Assembly: GCF_900091525.1 (NCBI RefSeq)
Contig: NZ_FMCU01000002.1
Coordinates: 496,001-560,000 of the forward strand
Reading direction: 5' to 3'
DNA: 64,000 nucleotides
Origin: Micromonospora matsumotoense
GTDB taxonomy: Bacteria > Actinomycetota > Actinomycetes > Mycobacteriales > Micromonosporaceae
In this document: in pieces, positions 18,482 through 27,331 of the stretch
How positions within the stretch are numbered: position 1 is the first letter of the stretch
How the letters are laid out: every line of letters begins with the position of its first letter
Notes under the pieces: generated by a model
What the model was told of the DNA's origin: nothing
Databases searched by the model: none
The model's input: only the letters and a program-made list of their open reading frames with translations
Position numbers and translations under genes: made by a program

Positions 18482-20215
18482 TCAGCCGCCGTGCCAGGAA
18501 CGCCACAGGGACGCGTAGACGCCGTCGGCGGCGACCAGGTCGTCGTGCCGGCCGATCTCGGTGATCCGGCCGTCCTCCAGCACCGCCACCCGGTCGGCGT
18601 CGTGCGCGGTGTTGAGCCGGTGCGCGATGGCGATGACCGTCCGGCCGGCCAGCACCGCGCCGAGCGCCCGTTCGGTGCGCCGGGCGGTCGTCGGGTCCAG
18701 CGCGGCGGTCGCCTCGTCGAGGATGAGGGTGTCCGGGTCGGCGAGGACGATCCGGGCCAGCGCCAACTGCTGGGCGTCGGCGGGGCCGATCTCCCGCACC
18801 CCGTCGCCGAGCGGGGTGTCGAGACCGTCCGGCAGGTCGGCGTACCAGTCGGCACCCACCGCGGCCAGTGCGGCCCGCAGTTGGGTGTCGGTGACGCCCG
18901 GCGCGGCGAACGCCAGGTTGTCGCGCAGCGAGCCGATGAAGACGTGGTGTTCCTGGGTGACCAGGGCGATCCGGCGGCGTCGTTCGGTCGGGTCGAGGTC
19001 GGTGACCGGGACCCCACCGAGGCTCACCACACCCTGGTCGGGCACGTCGATCCCGGCGAGCAGCCGGGCCAGCGTGGACTTGCCGGCACCGGACGGGCCG
19101 ACCACGGCGATCCGTTCCCCCGGGGTGACCGTCAGGCCGATGCCGTGCAGCACCTGCGGGCCGTCCGCATAGCGGAACGTCACCCCGCGCACCTCCACCG
19201 CCCGCCCGGCGGGCAGGGCCGCCCGGCCGCGTGGCTCGGGTGGCACCTGGCCGACACCGAGCACCCGGGCGAACGAGGCGATGCCGCGCTGCGCCTGCTC
19301 CACCCACAGCAGCAGCCGGTCCAGCGGGTCGATCGCCTGTTGCAGGTAGAGCGCGGCGGCGACCACCTCACCCAGGCTGACCCGCCCTCGCGACAGCAGG
19401 AAACCCCCGGTGAGCAGCACGGCGGCGATCGGGATCGGATAGCTGCCCTCCACCACCGGAAAGAACACCGACCGCAGCGCGAGGGTGGCCCGCCGGGTGG
19501 CCCAGACCGCGCCGATGCGGGCGGTGCCGTGGGCGACCCGGTCATGGCCCAGCCGCAGCGCCTCGATGGTGCGTGCGCCTTCGGCGGTCGTGGTCAGCGC
19601 CTCGGTCAGCTCCGCCGTCGCCGCCCCCTCGGCCAGGTAGGCCGGGGTGGCCCGGCGCAGATACCGGTGGACCGCCGCCCAGATCGACGGGAACCCGGCC
19701 AGCGCGACCAGGCCGAGCAGCGGGTCCAGCAGGAACACCGCGCCGAACAGCAGCGTCAACTGCGTTCCCGCGATGACCAGCACCGGCACCACGTCGCGCA
19801 GCATCGTGCCCACCGTGGACACGTCCACCGAACTGCGGGTGGCCAGGTCACCGGTGCCGGCGTGCTCGACCACCGAGACGGGCAGTCCGAGCAGGCGGGT
19901 CACGAAGTCCTCGCGGAGCCGGGCCACGGCCCGTTCACCGAACCGGTGCCCGGCGTACTGGGCGTAGCGGGCGAGCAAACCCTGAGCCAGCACGCAGCCA
20001 CCGATGGCCAGCGCCAACCGGTCCACCGCGCCGGCACCCGAGCCGGCCGCGACCTCGTCGACGATCCGACCGATCAGCCACGGTGCGGCCAGCCCGGCGA
20101 GGGCGGCGGCGCCGTGCAGCACCAGCACGACGACGACCGCCTGCCGGTCGCCGGCGAGCACGTCACGGGCGGCCCGCCGGACCACCGTCGGACCCGCGAC
20201 CGGAAGCTTCGTCAT
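18482..20215 (-). CDS. ABC exporter half, ATP-hydrolysing subunit
   Basis: A 577-residue half-transporter: six membrane helices (about residues 25-310) and a nucleotide-binding domain. The ATP site parts are intact: Walker A GPSGAGKST, Q-loop VTQEHHVF, Walker B with catalytic Glu TLILDEATAALD, and H-loop IAHRLN. The ABC signature is not: IGPADAQQLALAR stands where LSGGQ is expected. It overlaps the upstream half-transporter gene by four bases (ATGA). Together they should form a heterodimeric exporter in which this subunit's Walker motifs face the partner's intact signature. Cargo is unknown; lipids, peptides or drugs are typical for the type IV exporter fold. Confidence 0.9.
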   Translation of the reverse strand: MTKLPVAGPTVVRRAARDVLAGDRQAVVVVLVLHGAAALAGLAAPWLIGRIVDEVAAGSGAGAVDRLALAIGGCVLAQGLLARYAQYAGHRFGERAVARLREDFVTRLLGLPVSVVEHAGTGDLATRSSVDVSTVGTMLRDVVPVLVIAGTQLTLLFGAVFLLDPLLGLVALAGFPSIWAAVHRYLRRATPAYLAEGAATAELTEALTTTAEGARTIEALRLGHDRVAHGTARIGAVWATRRATLALRSVFFPVVEGSYPIPIAAVLLTGGFLLSRGRVSLGEVVAAALYLQQAIDPLDRLLLWVEQAQRGIASFARVLGVGQVPPEPRGRAALPAGRAVEVRGVTFRYADGPQVLHGIGLTVTPGERIAVVGPSGAGKSTLARLLAGIDVPDQGVVSLGGVPVTDLDPTERRRRIALVTQEHHVFIGSLRDNLAFAAPGVTDTQLRAALAAVGADWYADLPDGLDTPLGDGVREIGPADAQQLALARIVLADPDTLILDEATAALDPTTARRTERALGAVLAGRTVIAIAHRLNTAHDADRVAVLEDGRITEIGRHDDLVAADGVYASLWRSWHGG

Positions 20216-21954
20216 CGGACGGGCCGTCCCGCCGGGGCGTCGTCCGTACCGCTGGTGCGCGACACCAGGTGTCGGTAGCCCGGGTCGGCGGCGAGCAGCG
20301 CGGTGTGCGGGCCGCTGCCGGTGATCCGGCCACCGCACAGGTGGGCGACCGTGTCGACGTGGCCGAGCAGCACCGGCGACGTGCTCAGCAACACCGTCGT
20401 CCGGCCGGCCCTGGCCTGGCGCAGGCGCTGCGCCACCCGGGCCTCGGTGTGCGCGTCCACCGCCGAGGTCGGGTCGACCAGGATCAGCACCTCCGGGTCG
20501 GCGAGCAGGGCGCGGGCCAGCCGGACCCGTTGCCGCTGGCCGCCGGAGAGGGTACGGGCCCGGTCGCCGATCGGCGTGCCGAGGCCGTCGGGGAGCCCTT
20601 CGGCGACGTCGCGGGCCGACGCCACGTGCAGCGCCGCGCCGATCCGGGCATCGTCGACGGTCCCGTCGGCGCCGGCGAGGATCTGCCGCAGGGTCCCGGC
20701 GAAGAGGTACCCGTCGTGGTCGGCGACCAGGATCCGGGCCCGCACCTCGTCGAGCCCGACGCTGGTCAGCGGCACCCCGCCCCAGGTCACCTGGCTGGTG
20801 ACGTACCGGCCCAGCCGGTCGGCCAGGGCCACCGCGTCGGCCGGGTCGTCGGCGGCGACGCCGACCAGCTGTCCCGGGGCGACCGTCAGGCCGGTGTCCG
20901 GGTCGTGCAACCCGGCCGGGCCGGCCGGGGCGGCGCGGGTCGCCGGACCGCCCACCGGGTCGGGGGTGAGCCGGAGCAGGCCGACGATCCGCCGGGCGGC
21001 GACCCGGCCCTGGATCAGCTGGTAGCTGCCCTCCAGCAGGAACCAGACCGGCACGATGAGCACCGCCACGTAGCCGTAGACGGCCACCAGTTGCCCGATG
21101 GTGATCCCGCCCTCGGCGGCCATCCGGGCGGCCAGCCACACCACCGCCGCCAGGAAGACCCCGGGGACGACTGTGGTCAGCGCGTCGATCCAGCTGAGCA
21201 CCGCACCCACCCGGTACCCCTCGGCCCGCAGCCGCTGCGAACGGGCGGCGTACCGGCGGGCGAACAGGTGCCGACCGCCCACTCCGGCGAGCACCCGCAG
21301 CCCGGCGACGATGTCGTCGGCCCGGGTGGTCAGCTCACCCTGCTGCTGCCGGTAGACCGACTCGGCCCGCTCCAACCGGCGCAGCAACGGGCCGATGACC
21401 ACGGCGATCACCGGCACCCCGAGCAGCGTCACCAGCGCCAGCACCGGGTCGATCGACCAGAGCACCACGGCGGCCACCGCGTACGCCAGCACGGCCCCCA
21501 CCCCGGGGCCGGTCAGCGTGAGCACCTGCGAGGTGCGCACGATGTCGTATCCCCCGACGGTGGCGACGTCACCGGCGGCGAGCCGGCGGGGCAGCACCGC
21601 GCCGATCCGGGCGAGCTGCCGCAGCAGGACGGCCGCCGAGCGGGCGCTGGCGTCCTCCCGGATGAACGTCATCGTCCGGTGGCGCATGATGCCCGCCCAG
21701 GCCAGCGCCGCCCCGGCGACGACGATCGCGGCCACCCAGCCCAGCAGCGCCCCGGTGTCACCGGCGCGCAGCCCGTCGTCGATGGCCCGGGCGATCAGCA
21801 GGGGCCGCACCGCGAGCCCCACCATCCAGACGGTGCCGAACAGCGCGCCGCGCAGCACCCGCCACGGCTGACAGCGGACCAGCCACCAGATGTACCGCAG
21901 CGGCCCGGCCGTGTCCGGAGTGCCCGGGTCCTGGTGGGGCAGGCGTGGGGGCAT
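20212..21954 (-). CDS. ABC exporter half with ruined ATP-binding motifs
   Basis: A 580-residue partner of the gene at 18482-20215, with six membrane helices (about 20-310) and a nucleotide-binding domain. The signature LSGGQRQRVRLAR is perfect. Every other ATP-site element is altered. Where Walker A should be the sequence reads GVAADDPADAV with no Lys. The Q-loop is VADHDGYLF. Walker B reads LILVDPTSAVD, losing the metal-binding Asp and the catalytic Glu, and the H-loop His is replaced (LLSTSPV). These losses complement those of its partner exactly. The ATG follows TAGCCT (complement of 21961-21966) by six bases with no ribosome site, so it is probably leaderless. Confidence 0.9.
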   Translation of the reverse strand: MPPRLPHQDPGTPDTAGPLRYIWWLVRCQPWRVLRGALFGTVWMVGLAVRPLLIARAIDDGLRAGDTGALLGWVAAIVVAGAALAWAGIMRHRTMTFIREDASARSAAVLLRQLARIGAVLPRRLAAGDVATVGGYDIVRTSQVLTLTGPGVGAVLAYAVAAVVLWSIDPVLALVTLLGVPVIAVVIGPLLRRLERAESVYRQQQGELTTRADDIVAGLRVLAGVGGRHLFARRYAARSQRLRAEGYRVGAVLSWIDALTTVVPGVFLAAVVWLAARMAAEGGITIGQLVAVYGYVAVLIVPVWFLLEGSYQLIQGRVAARRIVGLLRLTPDPVGGPATRAAPAGPAGLHDPDTGLTVAPGQLVGVAADDPADAVALADRLGRYVTSQVTWGGVPLTSVGLDEVRARILVADHDGYLFAGTLRQILAGADGTVDDARIGAALHVASARDVAEGLPDGLGTPIGDRARTLSGGQRQRVRLARALLADPEVLILVDPTSAVDAHTEARVAQRLRQARAGRTTVLLSTSPVLLGHVDTVAHLCGGRITGSGPHTALLAADPGYRHLVSRTSGTDDAPAGRPVR

Positions 21955-22141
21955 CGATCCAGGCTAGTCACCGGCGGCCGGGCGCACCGGCCCGTCCGGC
22001 CGTCCGGCGCGGTGGCGTACGCCTCAGTCCGTCGGCGGCGGTGGCGACATTGACGCGGCGGACGGTGACCGGACAAGCTCCTGTCCTCGGATCTTCGACG
22101 GCGGACCGCCGTCGGCGGCACGGCACGGCGGGGGAGAAGCG

Positions 22142-23272
22142 ATGACGCGGCGAGCGGGAACGCGCGCACGGGCCGGCTGGCCGGCCCTGCTCGCCGTGCT
22201 CACGATCGTCCCGGGTGTCGCGTCGGTGGCCTTCCCGGGCACGGCACGGGCGGCGGCCCCGACGACCGTGTGCCAGATCCGTGACGAGCGGCTGACCGAG
22301 ATCTCCGGGATGGTGGCCACCGACTCGGGCTTCGTGCTGGTCAACGACGGCTCGGACGAGGCGTCCCGGCGGCGGATCTTCTTCCTCGACGCCCGGTGCG
22401 CGGTGGTGCGTACGGTGGCCTTCCCGTCGCGGCCCCGCGACACCGAGGACCTGGCGGTCGGCGCGGACGGGACGATCTGGGTCGCGGACATCGGCGACAA
22501 CGACCGGACCCGGTCGACGGTGGCGCTGTGGAAGCTGGCCCCCGGGGCCCGCCGGCCGGTGCTGCACCGCCTGACGTACCCCGACGGCCCGCACGACGCG
22601 GAGGCGCTGCTGCTCGGCGGGGACGGTCGACCGGTGGTGGTGACCAAGCAGGGCGGCGAGGCCGGCCTGTACGCCCCGACCGGGCCGCTGCGGGCCGCCG
22701 CGACGGTGCCGTTGACCCGGGCCGGGCAGCTCCGGTTGCCGGGCACCACGACCGCGAACCCGTACTCGTTCTTCGGGCGTCGGCTGGTCACCGGCGGGGC
22801 CACCGCCCCGGACGGTCGTCGGGTGGTGCTGCGCACCTACGCCGACGCGTTCGAGTTCGACGTCACCGACGGCGACGTGGTGGCCGCACTGACCGGCGGG
22901 ACACCCCGGGGCGTCGCGCTGCCGGACGAGCCGCAGGGCGAGTCGATCACCTACAGCCGGGACGGCCGGTCGCTGCTCACCGTCTCCGAGACCGCCGGCC
23001 AACCCCCGGGCACCCGGCCGACGGTGCTGCGCTACGCCCGGCCACAGCCGTCGGCGACCCCCTCGCCCGCCGGTTCGTCCCCGTCCGCCGGGTCGCCGCC
23101 CGCCCCGGCGGTGTCCGATGGGTCGCCGTCGGCCCCGGACGCGACCGCCGCCGACCCCCGGGCCGGCGGCGGTGGCGTCCGGTCGCTGCTGCTGGGGATC
23201 GGGGGGATCGGCGTCGGCCTGCTGATGATCGCGCTGGTCGCGGTCGGGCGGGCGCGGCGCACCCGCCGCTGA
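22142..23272 (+). CDS. Secreted, membrane-anchored propeller-like protein of unknown function
   Basis: A 376-residue protein with an N-terminal signal peptide ending near ...GTARA. About 250 residues follow with repeats that look like beta-propeller blades (TIWVADIGDN, GQLRLPG, GESITYSRDGRSLL). A Ser/Pro/Ala-rich linker (about 295-335) leads to a final hydrophobic helix and an Arg-rich tail, so the domain should be held outside the cell. I do not recognise a named family; the YVTN/strictosidine-synthase-like propellers are the closest in look. The ATG has GGGGGAGAAG in front. The SARP regulator starts 47 bases downstream on the same strand, so the two may share a transcript. Confidence 0.6.
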   Translation: MTRRAGTRARAGWPALLAVLTIVPGVASVAFPGTARAAAPTTVCQIRDERLTEISGMVATDSGFVLVNDGSDEASRRRIFFLDARCAVVRTVAFPSRPRDTEDLAVGADGTIWVADIGDNDRTRSTVALWKLAPGARRPVLHRLTYPDGPHDAEALLLGGDGRPVVVTKQGGEAGLYAPTGPLRAAATVPLTRAGQLRLPGTTTANPYSFFGRRLVTGGATAPDGRRVVLRTYADAFEFDVTDGDVVAALTGGTPRGVALPDEPQGESITYSRDGRSLLTVSETAGQPPGTRPTVLRYARPQPSATPSPAGSSPSAGSPPAPAVSDGSPSAPDATAADPRAGGGGVRSLLLGIGGIGVGLLMIALVAVGRARRTRR

Positions 23273-23319
23273 CCCGGGACGGGCGACGGCCCGACATCCG
23301 GGTGGGGGATGCTGGACCC

Positions 23320-26300
23320 GTGCAGATCACCATCCTCGGGCCGCTCGCGGTCGACGGCCGGCCGGTCCGGGGTGAACGGCTCGCCGCGGTGATCCGGGCG
23401 CTCGTCGACGCCCGGGGCCGGGCGGTCTCCACGCCGCTGCTGGTGGACGCGGTGTGGGACGGCGCGCCGCCCGACGACGCGACCGGCGCGGTGCAGGCCC
23501 TGGTGTCCCGGGTACGCCGGCTCGGGCTGCCGGTGGCCGCCGTGCCGGGGGGCTACCGGCTGCCCGTCGACGAGGTCACCGTCGACGCGGTACGGGCCCG
23601 GTCCCTGGTCGAGCGGGGGCGGGCCGCGCTGCGCGCCGGTGACGTGCCGGCCGCCCGGGACACGGCAGATCGGGCCCGGGCCCTGTTCCCGCAGGTGCCG
23701 GCGCTGGACACCGCCGAGCACACCCGGCTCCTCGCCGACGTCGTCGCGCTGCGCGCCGAGACGGCACTGGCCGGCACGGGTCCGTACGACGAGGAGGATC
23801 TGCGTCGGCTCGTCGCGCGTACCCCACCCGACGAACCGTCGGCCGCCCTGCTGGTCCGGGTGCTCGCCGCCCAGGGGCGCGACGCCGAGGCCCAGGAGGT
23901 GATCGAGCGGCTGCGGGCCGAGTTGGCCGACCGCTACGGCACCGACCCGTCGCCGGTGATCACCCAGGTCCACCTGGCGTTGCTGCGCGGCGAGTTGACC
24001 ACGTCGTCGGGCCGGGTGCCCCAGGCTGGGCCGACGCGCAGCGTCCTGCCGGCGGCGTGGCGGCGGCCGGTGACCGCCCTGGTCGGTCGGGAGCGCGACG
24101 TCGAGACGGTGGGCGCGGCGCTCGCCGAGGCGGCCCTGGTGACGATCGTGGCGACCGGCGGCGCGGGCAAGACCCGGCTCGCCGCCGAGGTGGTACGCCG
24201 GGCGACGGCAGTCGGCCGGCCGGCCCGGGTGATCGAACTCGCCGGCCTGCGGGCGCCCGAGGAGGTGCTGCCCACCGTGCTCGCGGCCCTCGGCGGGGCG
24301 GACACCACGACGGTCGGCGTCGGCACCCTGGGCCTCGATCGTCGGGTGCTCAGCCCCGAGGAACGGTTGCGTGCCCTGGCGCCGGATCTCGACGGTCTGA
24401 TCGTGCTGGACAACTGCGAACACGTCCTGGACACGGTGGCGGCCGTCGTCGCGGACCTGGTTGCGGTGACCCCACCGGAGGTGGCCGTGCTGGCGACCAG
24501 CCGGGCCCCGCTGGGCCTGGCCGGCGAGCGGGTCCACCGGCTGACCGCGCTGCCCGACGCCGACGCGCTCGCGCTGATCGAGTCCCGGGCCCGCGCCGGT
24601 GGCGCGGTGTCCACCTGGGACACCACCCGGGTGCGGGCGCTGTGCCACCGGCTGGACAACCTGCCGCTGGCCCTCGAACTCGCCGCCGCCCGGCTGCGGC
24701 ACATGCCCATCGACGACGTGCTCGCCGGGCTGACCGATCGGTTCGCGCTGCTCGACGCCGCCCTGCGCGGCCTGCCGGAACGACACGCCAGCCTGTGGGC
24801 GATGGTCGACTGGAGCCGGGAACTGCTCGCACCCGCCGAGCGTGACCTGCTCCAGCGGGTCGCGGTGATCCCTGCCCCGTTCACCGCCGACCTCGCGGCC
24901 GCCGTCGCCGCGACCCCCGACGTCCGACGTGGCCTGGCGACGCTTGTCGAACAGTCCCTGCTGACCCTGGTCGAGGGGGACGGGCCGCCCCGCTACCGGA
25001 TGTTGGAGACCGTCCGCGAGTACGGCGAGGCCCGCCTCGACGCGGCCGGCGACCGCCCTGCGGCGATGGCCGGCCTGGTCGGCTGGGCCCGGGAACAGGC
25101 GGTCGGGCTCGCCGCCCGGTTCACCGGCCCCGACCAGCTCGACGCGTTCGACCGGTGCGCCGTCGAGCAGGACAACCTCGTCGCCGGCCTGCGCTGGGCG
25201 CTCGGGCACGACGACGAGCCGGCCATCGTGGACATCGCCACCCCGCTGTTCCACCTGTGGGCGGTGCGGGGCCTGCACCTGGAGGTCTCCGGGTGGGCCC
25301 GGGGCCTGCTGCACCTCGACGTCCCCGACCGGCGACGGGGTTCGGCGATCCTGTCCGGCCGGGCCAGCGGTCGGCCGCTGCCCGACGCCGACCGGCTCGC
25401 CTGGATGTGCCTGCTGATGATCGTCAACGCCGGTATCAGCGGCCCGGTCCGGCTCGCCGTGCTCGCCCGGCGGGCGCTGCGCCGGCTGCTGGCGGAGCGA
25501 CCGGGGGAGATCTCCTCCCGGCATCGGGTGCTCAGCTCGGCGCTGCCGGCGTTCGACCGGTTCGACCTGGCCGAGTCGCTGCCGGCCACCACCGCGCTGA
25601 TCGCCCACCCGGACCCGTACGTGCAGGGGTTCGGCCTGTTCGCCCGCGCGGCGATCCAGGACAGCGGTGGTGTGCCGGACACCGCCGTGGTCGACGCCGA
25701 GCATGCCTACCACCGGTTCGAGGCGGCCGGCGACCACTGGGGGATGGCGATGGCGGCACAGGCTGTCGGGCACGGCCTGACCGCCCGCGAGGGCAGCCGG
25801 GCCATCGAGTGGCTGGCGTGCGGCGTCCACCACATGGAGTTGATCGGCGCTACCCAGGACGCCCGGGGGATCCGGGTGCTGCTGGACGTGCAGCTCGCCC
25901 TGGCCGGCGATACGGCGGCCGAGCGGCGGCTGGGTGAGACCGCGGTGCCCGGGCAGGGGGAGGAGTTGGACACCGCGCAGGCGTCGCTCGGGTTGGCCCG
26001 GCTCGCCTGGAAACGCGGCCGGTACGCCGAGGCGCTCGACCACGCCGACGCGGTGGTCCGGGCGTTGGCGGGCTGGGCCGGCCCAACGCCGCAGCCCCGG
26101 GTGGTGCTGCGGGTCGCGGTGGCGGTGCTGCACCTGCGGATCGCCGAGGTGTGGCCGGCCGCCGGGCGTGCCGTCGACGCCCGGGCCGCCGGGTTGCTGG
26201 CCCAGGCCGGCGGGGAAGCCCTGTCCTCCCGGGACCTGCCGGTGATCGGGACGTGGGCGTTGGGTGGCGCCGAACTCGCTGCGTACCGCGACGAGGACGA

Positions 26301-26544
26301 GACCGCCCGGGAGTTGTTCGCGCTCGGCACCCGGCTGGGCAGCAACTCGGCGACCTTCTTCCCGCCCGGCGTCGGCGAACGGCTCGCCGCCGCCCTCGGT
26401 GGCGAGGAGCGGCGGGAACCGTTGCTGGCCGGGTGGCGGGCGCGACCGCCCATCGCGGCCACCGCCCGCATCCGTGAGCTGATGGACGACCTGCTCGGCC
26501 GGGTCACACCCGCCGGCGGTACGCGCGCAGCGCCAGGGGCATGA
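23320..26544 (+). CDS. AfsR/SARP-type regulator with STAND ATPase
   Basis: A 1074-residue regulator. The N-terminus (about 1-85) is the OmpR-like winged helix of SARP proteins (ITILGPLAVDG, then LLVDAVWDGAPP, then VQALVSRVRRL). A bacterial transcription-activation (BTAD) domain follows to about residue 225 (LARLVAR-type repeats, AELADRYGTDPSP). A STAND/NB-ARC ATPase begins near residue 245 with GRERDVE, P-loop VATGGAGKTRL and VLDNCEHVLD. The last ~500 residues are helical repeats. Such proteins activate secondary-metabolite or morphogenesis genes on ligand or kinase input. The GTG at 23320 has a G-rich ribosome site upstream. Its 3' end overlaps the convergent ABC-2 permease gene by 41 bases. 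Targets unknown. Confidence 0.88.
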   Translation: MQITILGPLAVDGRPVRGERLAAVIRALVDARGRAVSTPLLVDAVWDGAPPDDATGAVQALVSRVRRLGLPVAAVPGGYRLPVDEVTVDAVRARSLVERGRAALRAGDVPAARDTADRARALFPQVPALDTAEHTRLLADVVALRAETALAGTGPYDEEDLRRLVARTPPDEPSAALLVRVLAAQGRDAEAQEVIERLRAELADRYGTDPSPVITQVHLALLRGELTTSSGRVPQAGPTRSVLPAAWRRPVTALVGRERDVETVGAALAEAALVTIVATGGAGKTRLAAEVVRRATAVGRPARVIELAGLRAPEEVLPTVLAALGGADTTTVGVGTLGLDRRVLSPEERLRALAPDLDGLIVLDNCEHVLDTVAAVVADLVAVTPPEVAVLATSRAPLGLAGERVHRLTALPDADALALIESRARAGGAVSTWDTTRVRALCHRLDNLPLALELAAARLRHMPIDDVLAGLTDRFALLDAALRGLPERHASLWAMVDWSRELLAPAERDLLQRVAVIPAPFTADLAAAVAATPDVRRGLATLVEQSLLTLVEGDGPPRYRMLETVREYGEARLDAAGDRPAAMAGLVGWAREQAVGLAARFTGPDQLDAFDRCAVEQDNLVAGLRWALGHDDEPAIVDIATPLFHLWAVRGLHLEVSGWARGLLHLDVPDRRRGSAILSGRASGRPLPDADRLAWMCLLMIVNAGISGPVRLAVLARRALRRLLAERPGEISSRHRVLSSALPAFDRFDLAESLPATTALIAHPDPYVQGFGLFARAAIQDSGGVPDTAVVDAEHAYHRFEAAGDHWGMAMAAQAVGHGLTAREGSRAIEWLACGVHHMELIGATQDARGIRVLLDVQLALAGDTAAERRLGETAVPGQGEELDTAQASLGLARLAWKRGRYAEALDHADAVVRALAGWAGPTPQPRVVLRVAVAVLHLRIAEVWPAAGRAVDARAAGLLAQAGGEALSSRDLPVIGTWALGGAELAAYRDEDETARELFALGTRLGSNSATFFPPGVGERLAAALGGEERREPLLAGWRARPPIAATARIRELMDDLLGRVTPAGGTRAAPGA

Positions 26545-27331
26545 ACACCACCACGAAGCCGGCGCACCACAGCAGCGTCCACCACACGTGGTCGCCGACC
26601 GGGGTGCCGAGGAACAACCCGCGCATCGCCGTCACCAGGTGGGTCAACGGGTTGACCGTCACCACCGCCTGCATCCAGCCCGGCAGGGTGCCGGCGGTGA
26701 CGAACACGTTGGACGCGAAGCTCAGCGGCATGATCAGCGCGAACATCACCCCCTGCACCGCGCCCGGCGTGCGGACCTTCATCCCGACGTAGACCGGCAG
26801 CCAGCTCAGGCAGAGCGCGAACAACACCGCGAGCAGGCAACCGGCGAGCGCCCGCAGTGGGCCGGCCTCGATCCGGAAGCCGAGCAGGTAGCCGATCGCC
26901 AGGGTCGACACGGTCACGATCACGTACCGCACCACGTCGCCCAGCACCGCGCCGAGCAGCGGTGCGGACCGGGGGACGGGCAGGGACCGGAACCGGTCGA
27001 AGATGCCCTTGGCGATGTCGGTGTTGAGGTTGACGCCGATCGCGATGCACCCGGTGGCGATGGTCTGCGCCAGGATGCCGGGCAGCAGGTACTGGAGGTA
27101 GTCGTGGGTGGAGCCGGCCACCGCGCCGCCGAAGACGTAGACGAAGATGACCAGGAACAACGCCGGTTGCAGGGTGACGTCGATCAACGCCTCGGGGGTA
27201 CGCCAGGTCTTGATCAGGCTGCGCTTGGCCAGCGCCAGCGAGTGCCGCACCAGGCGCAGGGGTCGGGGGTTCGCCACGACCGTGGACAGTGTCGGACCCG
27301 TCCTCGGCGGGGTACCGGTCAGGGTGCTCAT
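26504..27331 (-). CDS. ABC-2 type permease (DrrB-like)
   Basis: A 275-residue membrane protein with six hydrophobic helices. It has the DrrB family segments: an N-terminal cytosolic stretch, ALIDVTLQPALFLVIFVYVFGG, then ILAQTIATGCIAIGVNLNTDIAKGIFDRFRSLPV read in parts, and LPLSFASN-like text near residue 190. It is the channel partner of the ATPase at 27328-28308, with a four-base ATGA overlap. Such pairs export antibiotics or lipids. The last 41 bases overlap the SARP gene tail arriving from the other strand. Confidence 0.9.
   Translation of the reverse strand: MSTLTGTPPRTGPTLSTVVANPRPLRLVRHSLALAKRSLIKTWRTPEALIDVTLQPALFLVIFVYVFGGAVAGSTHDYLQYLLPGILAQTIATGCIAIGVNLNTDIAKGIFDRFRSLPVPRSAPLLGAVLGDVVRYVIVTVSTLAIGYLLGFRIEAGPLRALAGCLLAVLFALCLSWLPVYVGMKVRTPGAVQGVMFALIMPLSFASNVFVTAGTLPGWMQAVVTVNPLTHLVTAMRGLFLGTPVGDHVWWTLLWCAGFVVVFMPLALRAYRRRV

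Noticed and set aside
20212..21954. Subunit 1 of the exporter considered a pseudogene
   Set aside because: The frame is intact over 580 codons, membrane helices and signature motif are sound, and the losses are matched by its partner, so selection rather than decay explains them.
23032..26133. Long minus-strand open frame opposite the SARP gene
   Set aside because: It gives low-complexity Gln/Gly/His/Arg sequence and no family motif, whereas the plus strand shows clear SARP and ATPase motifs.
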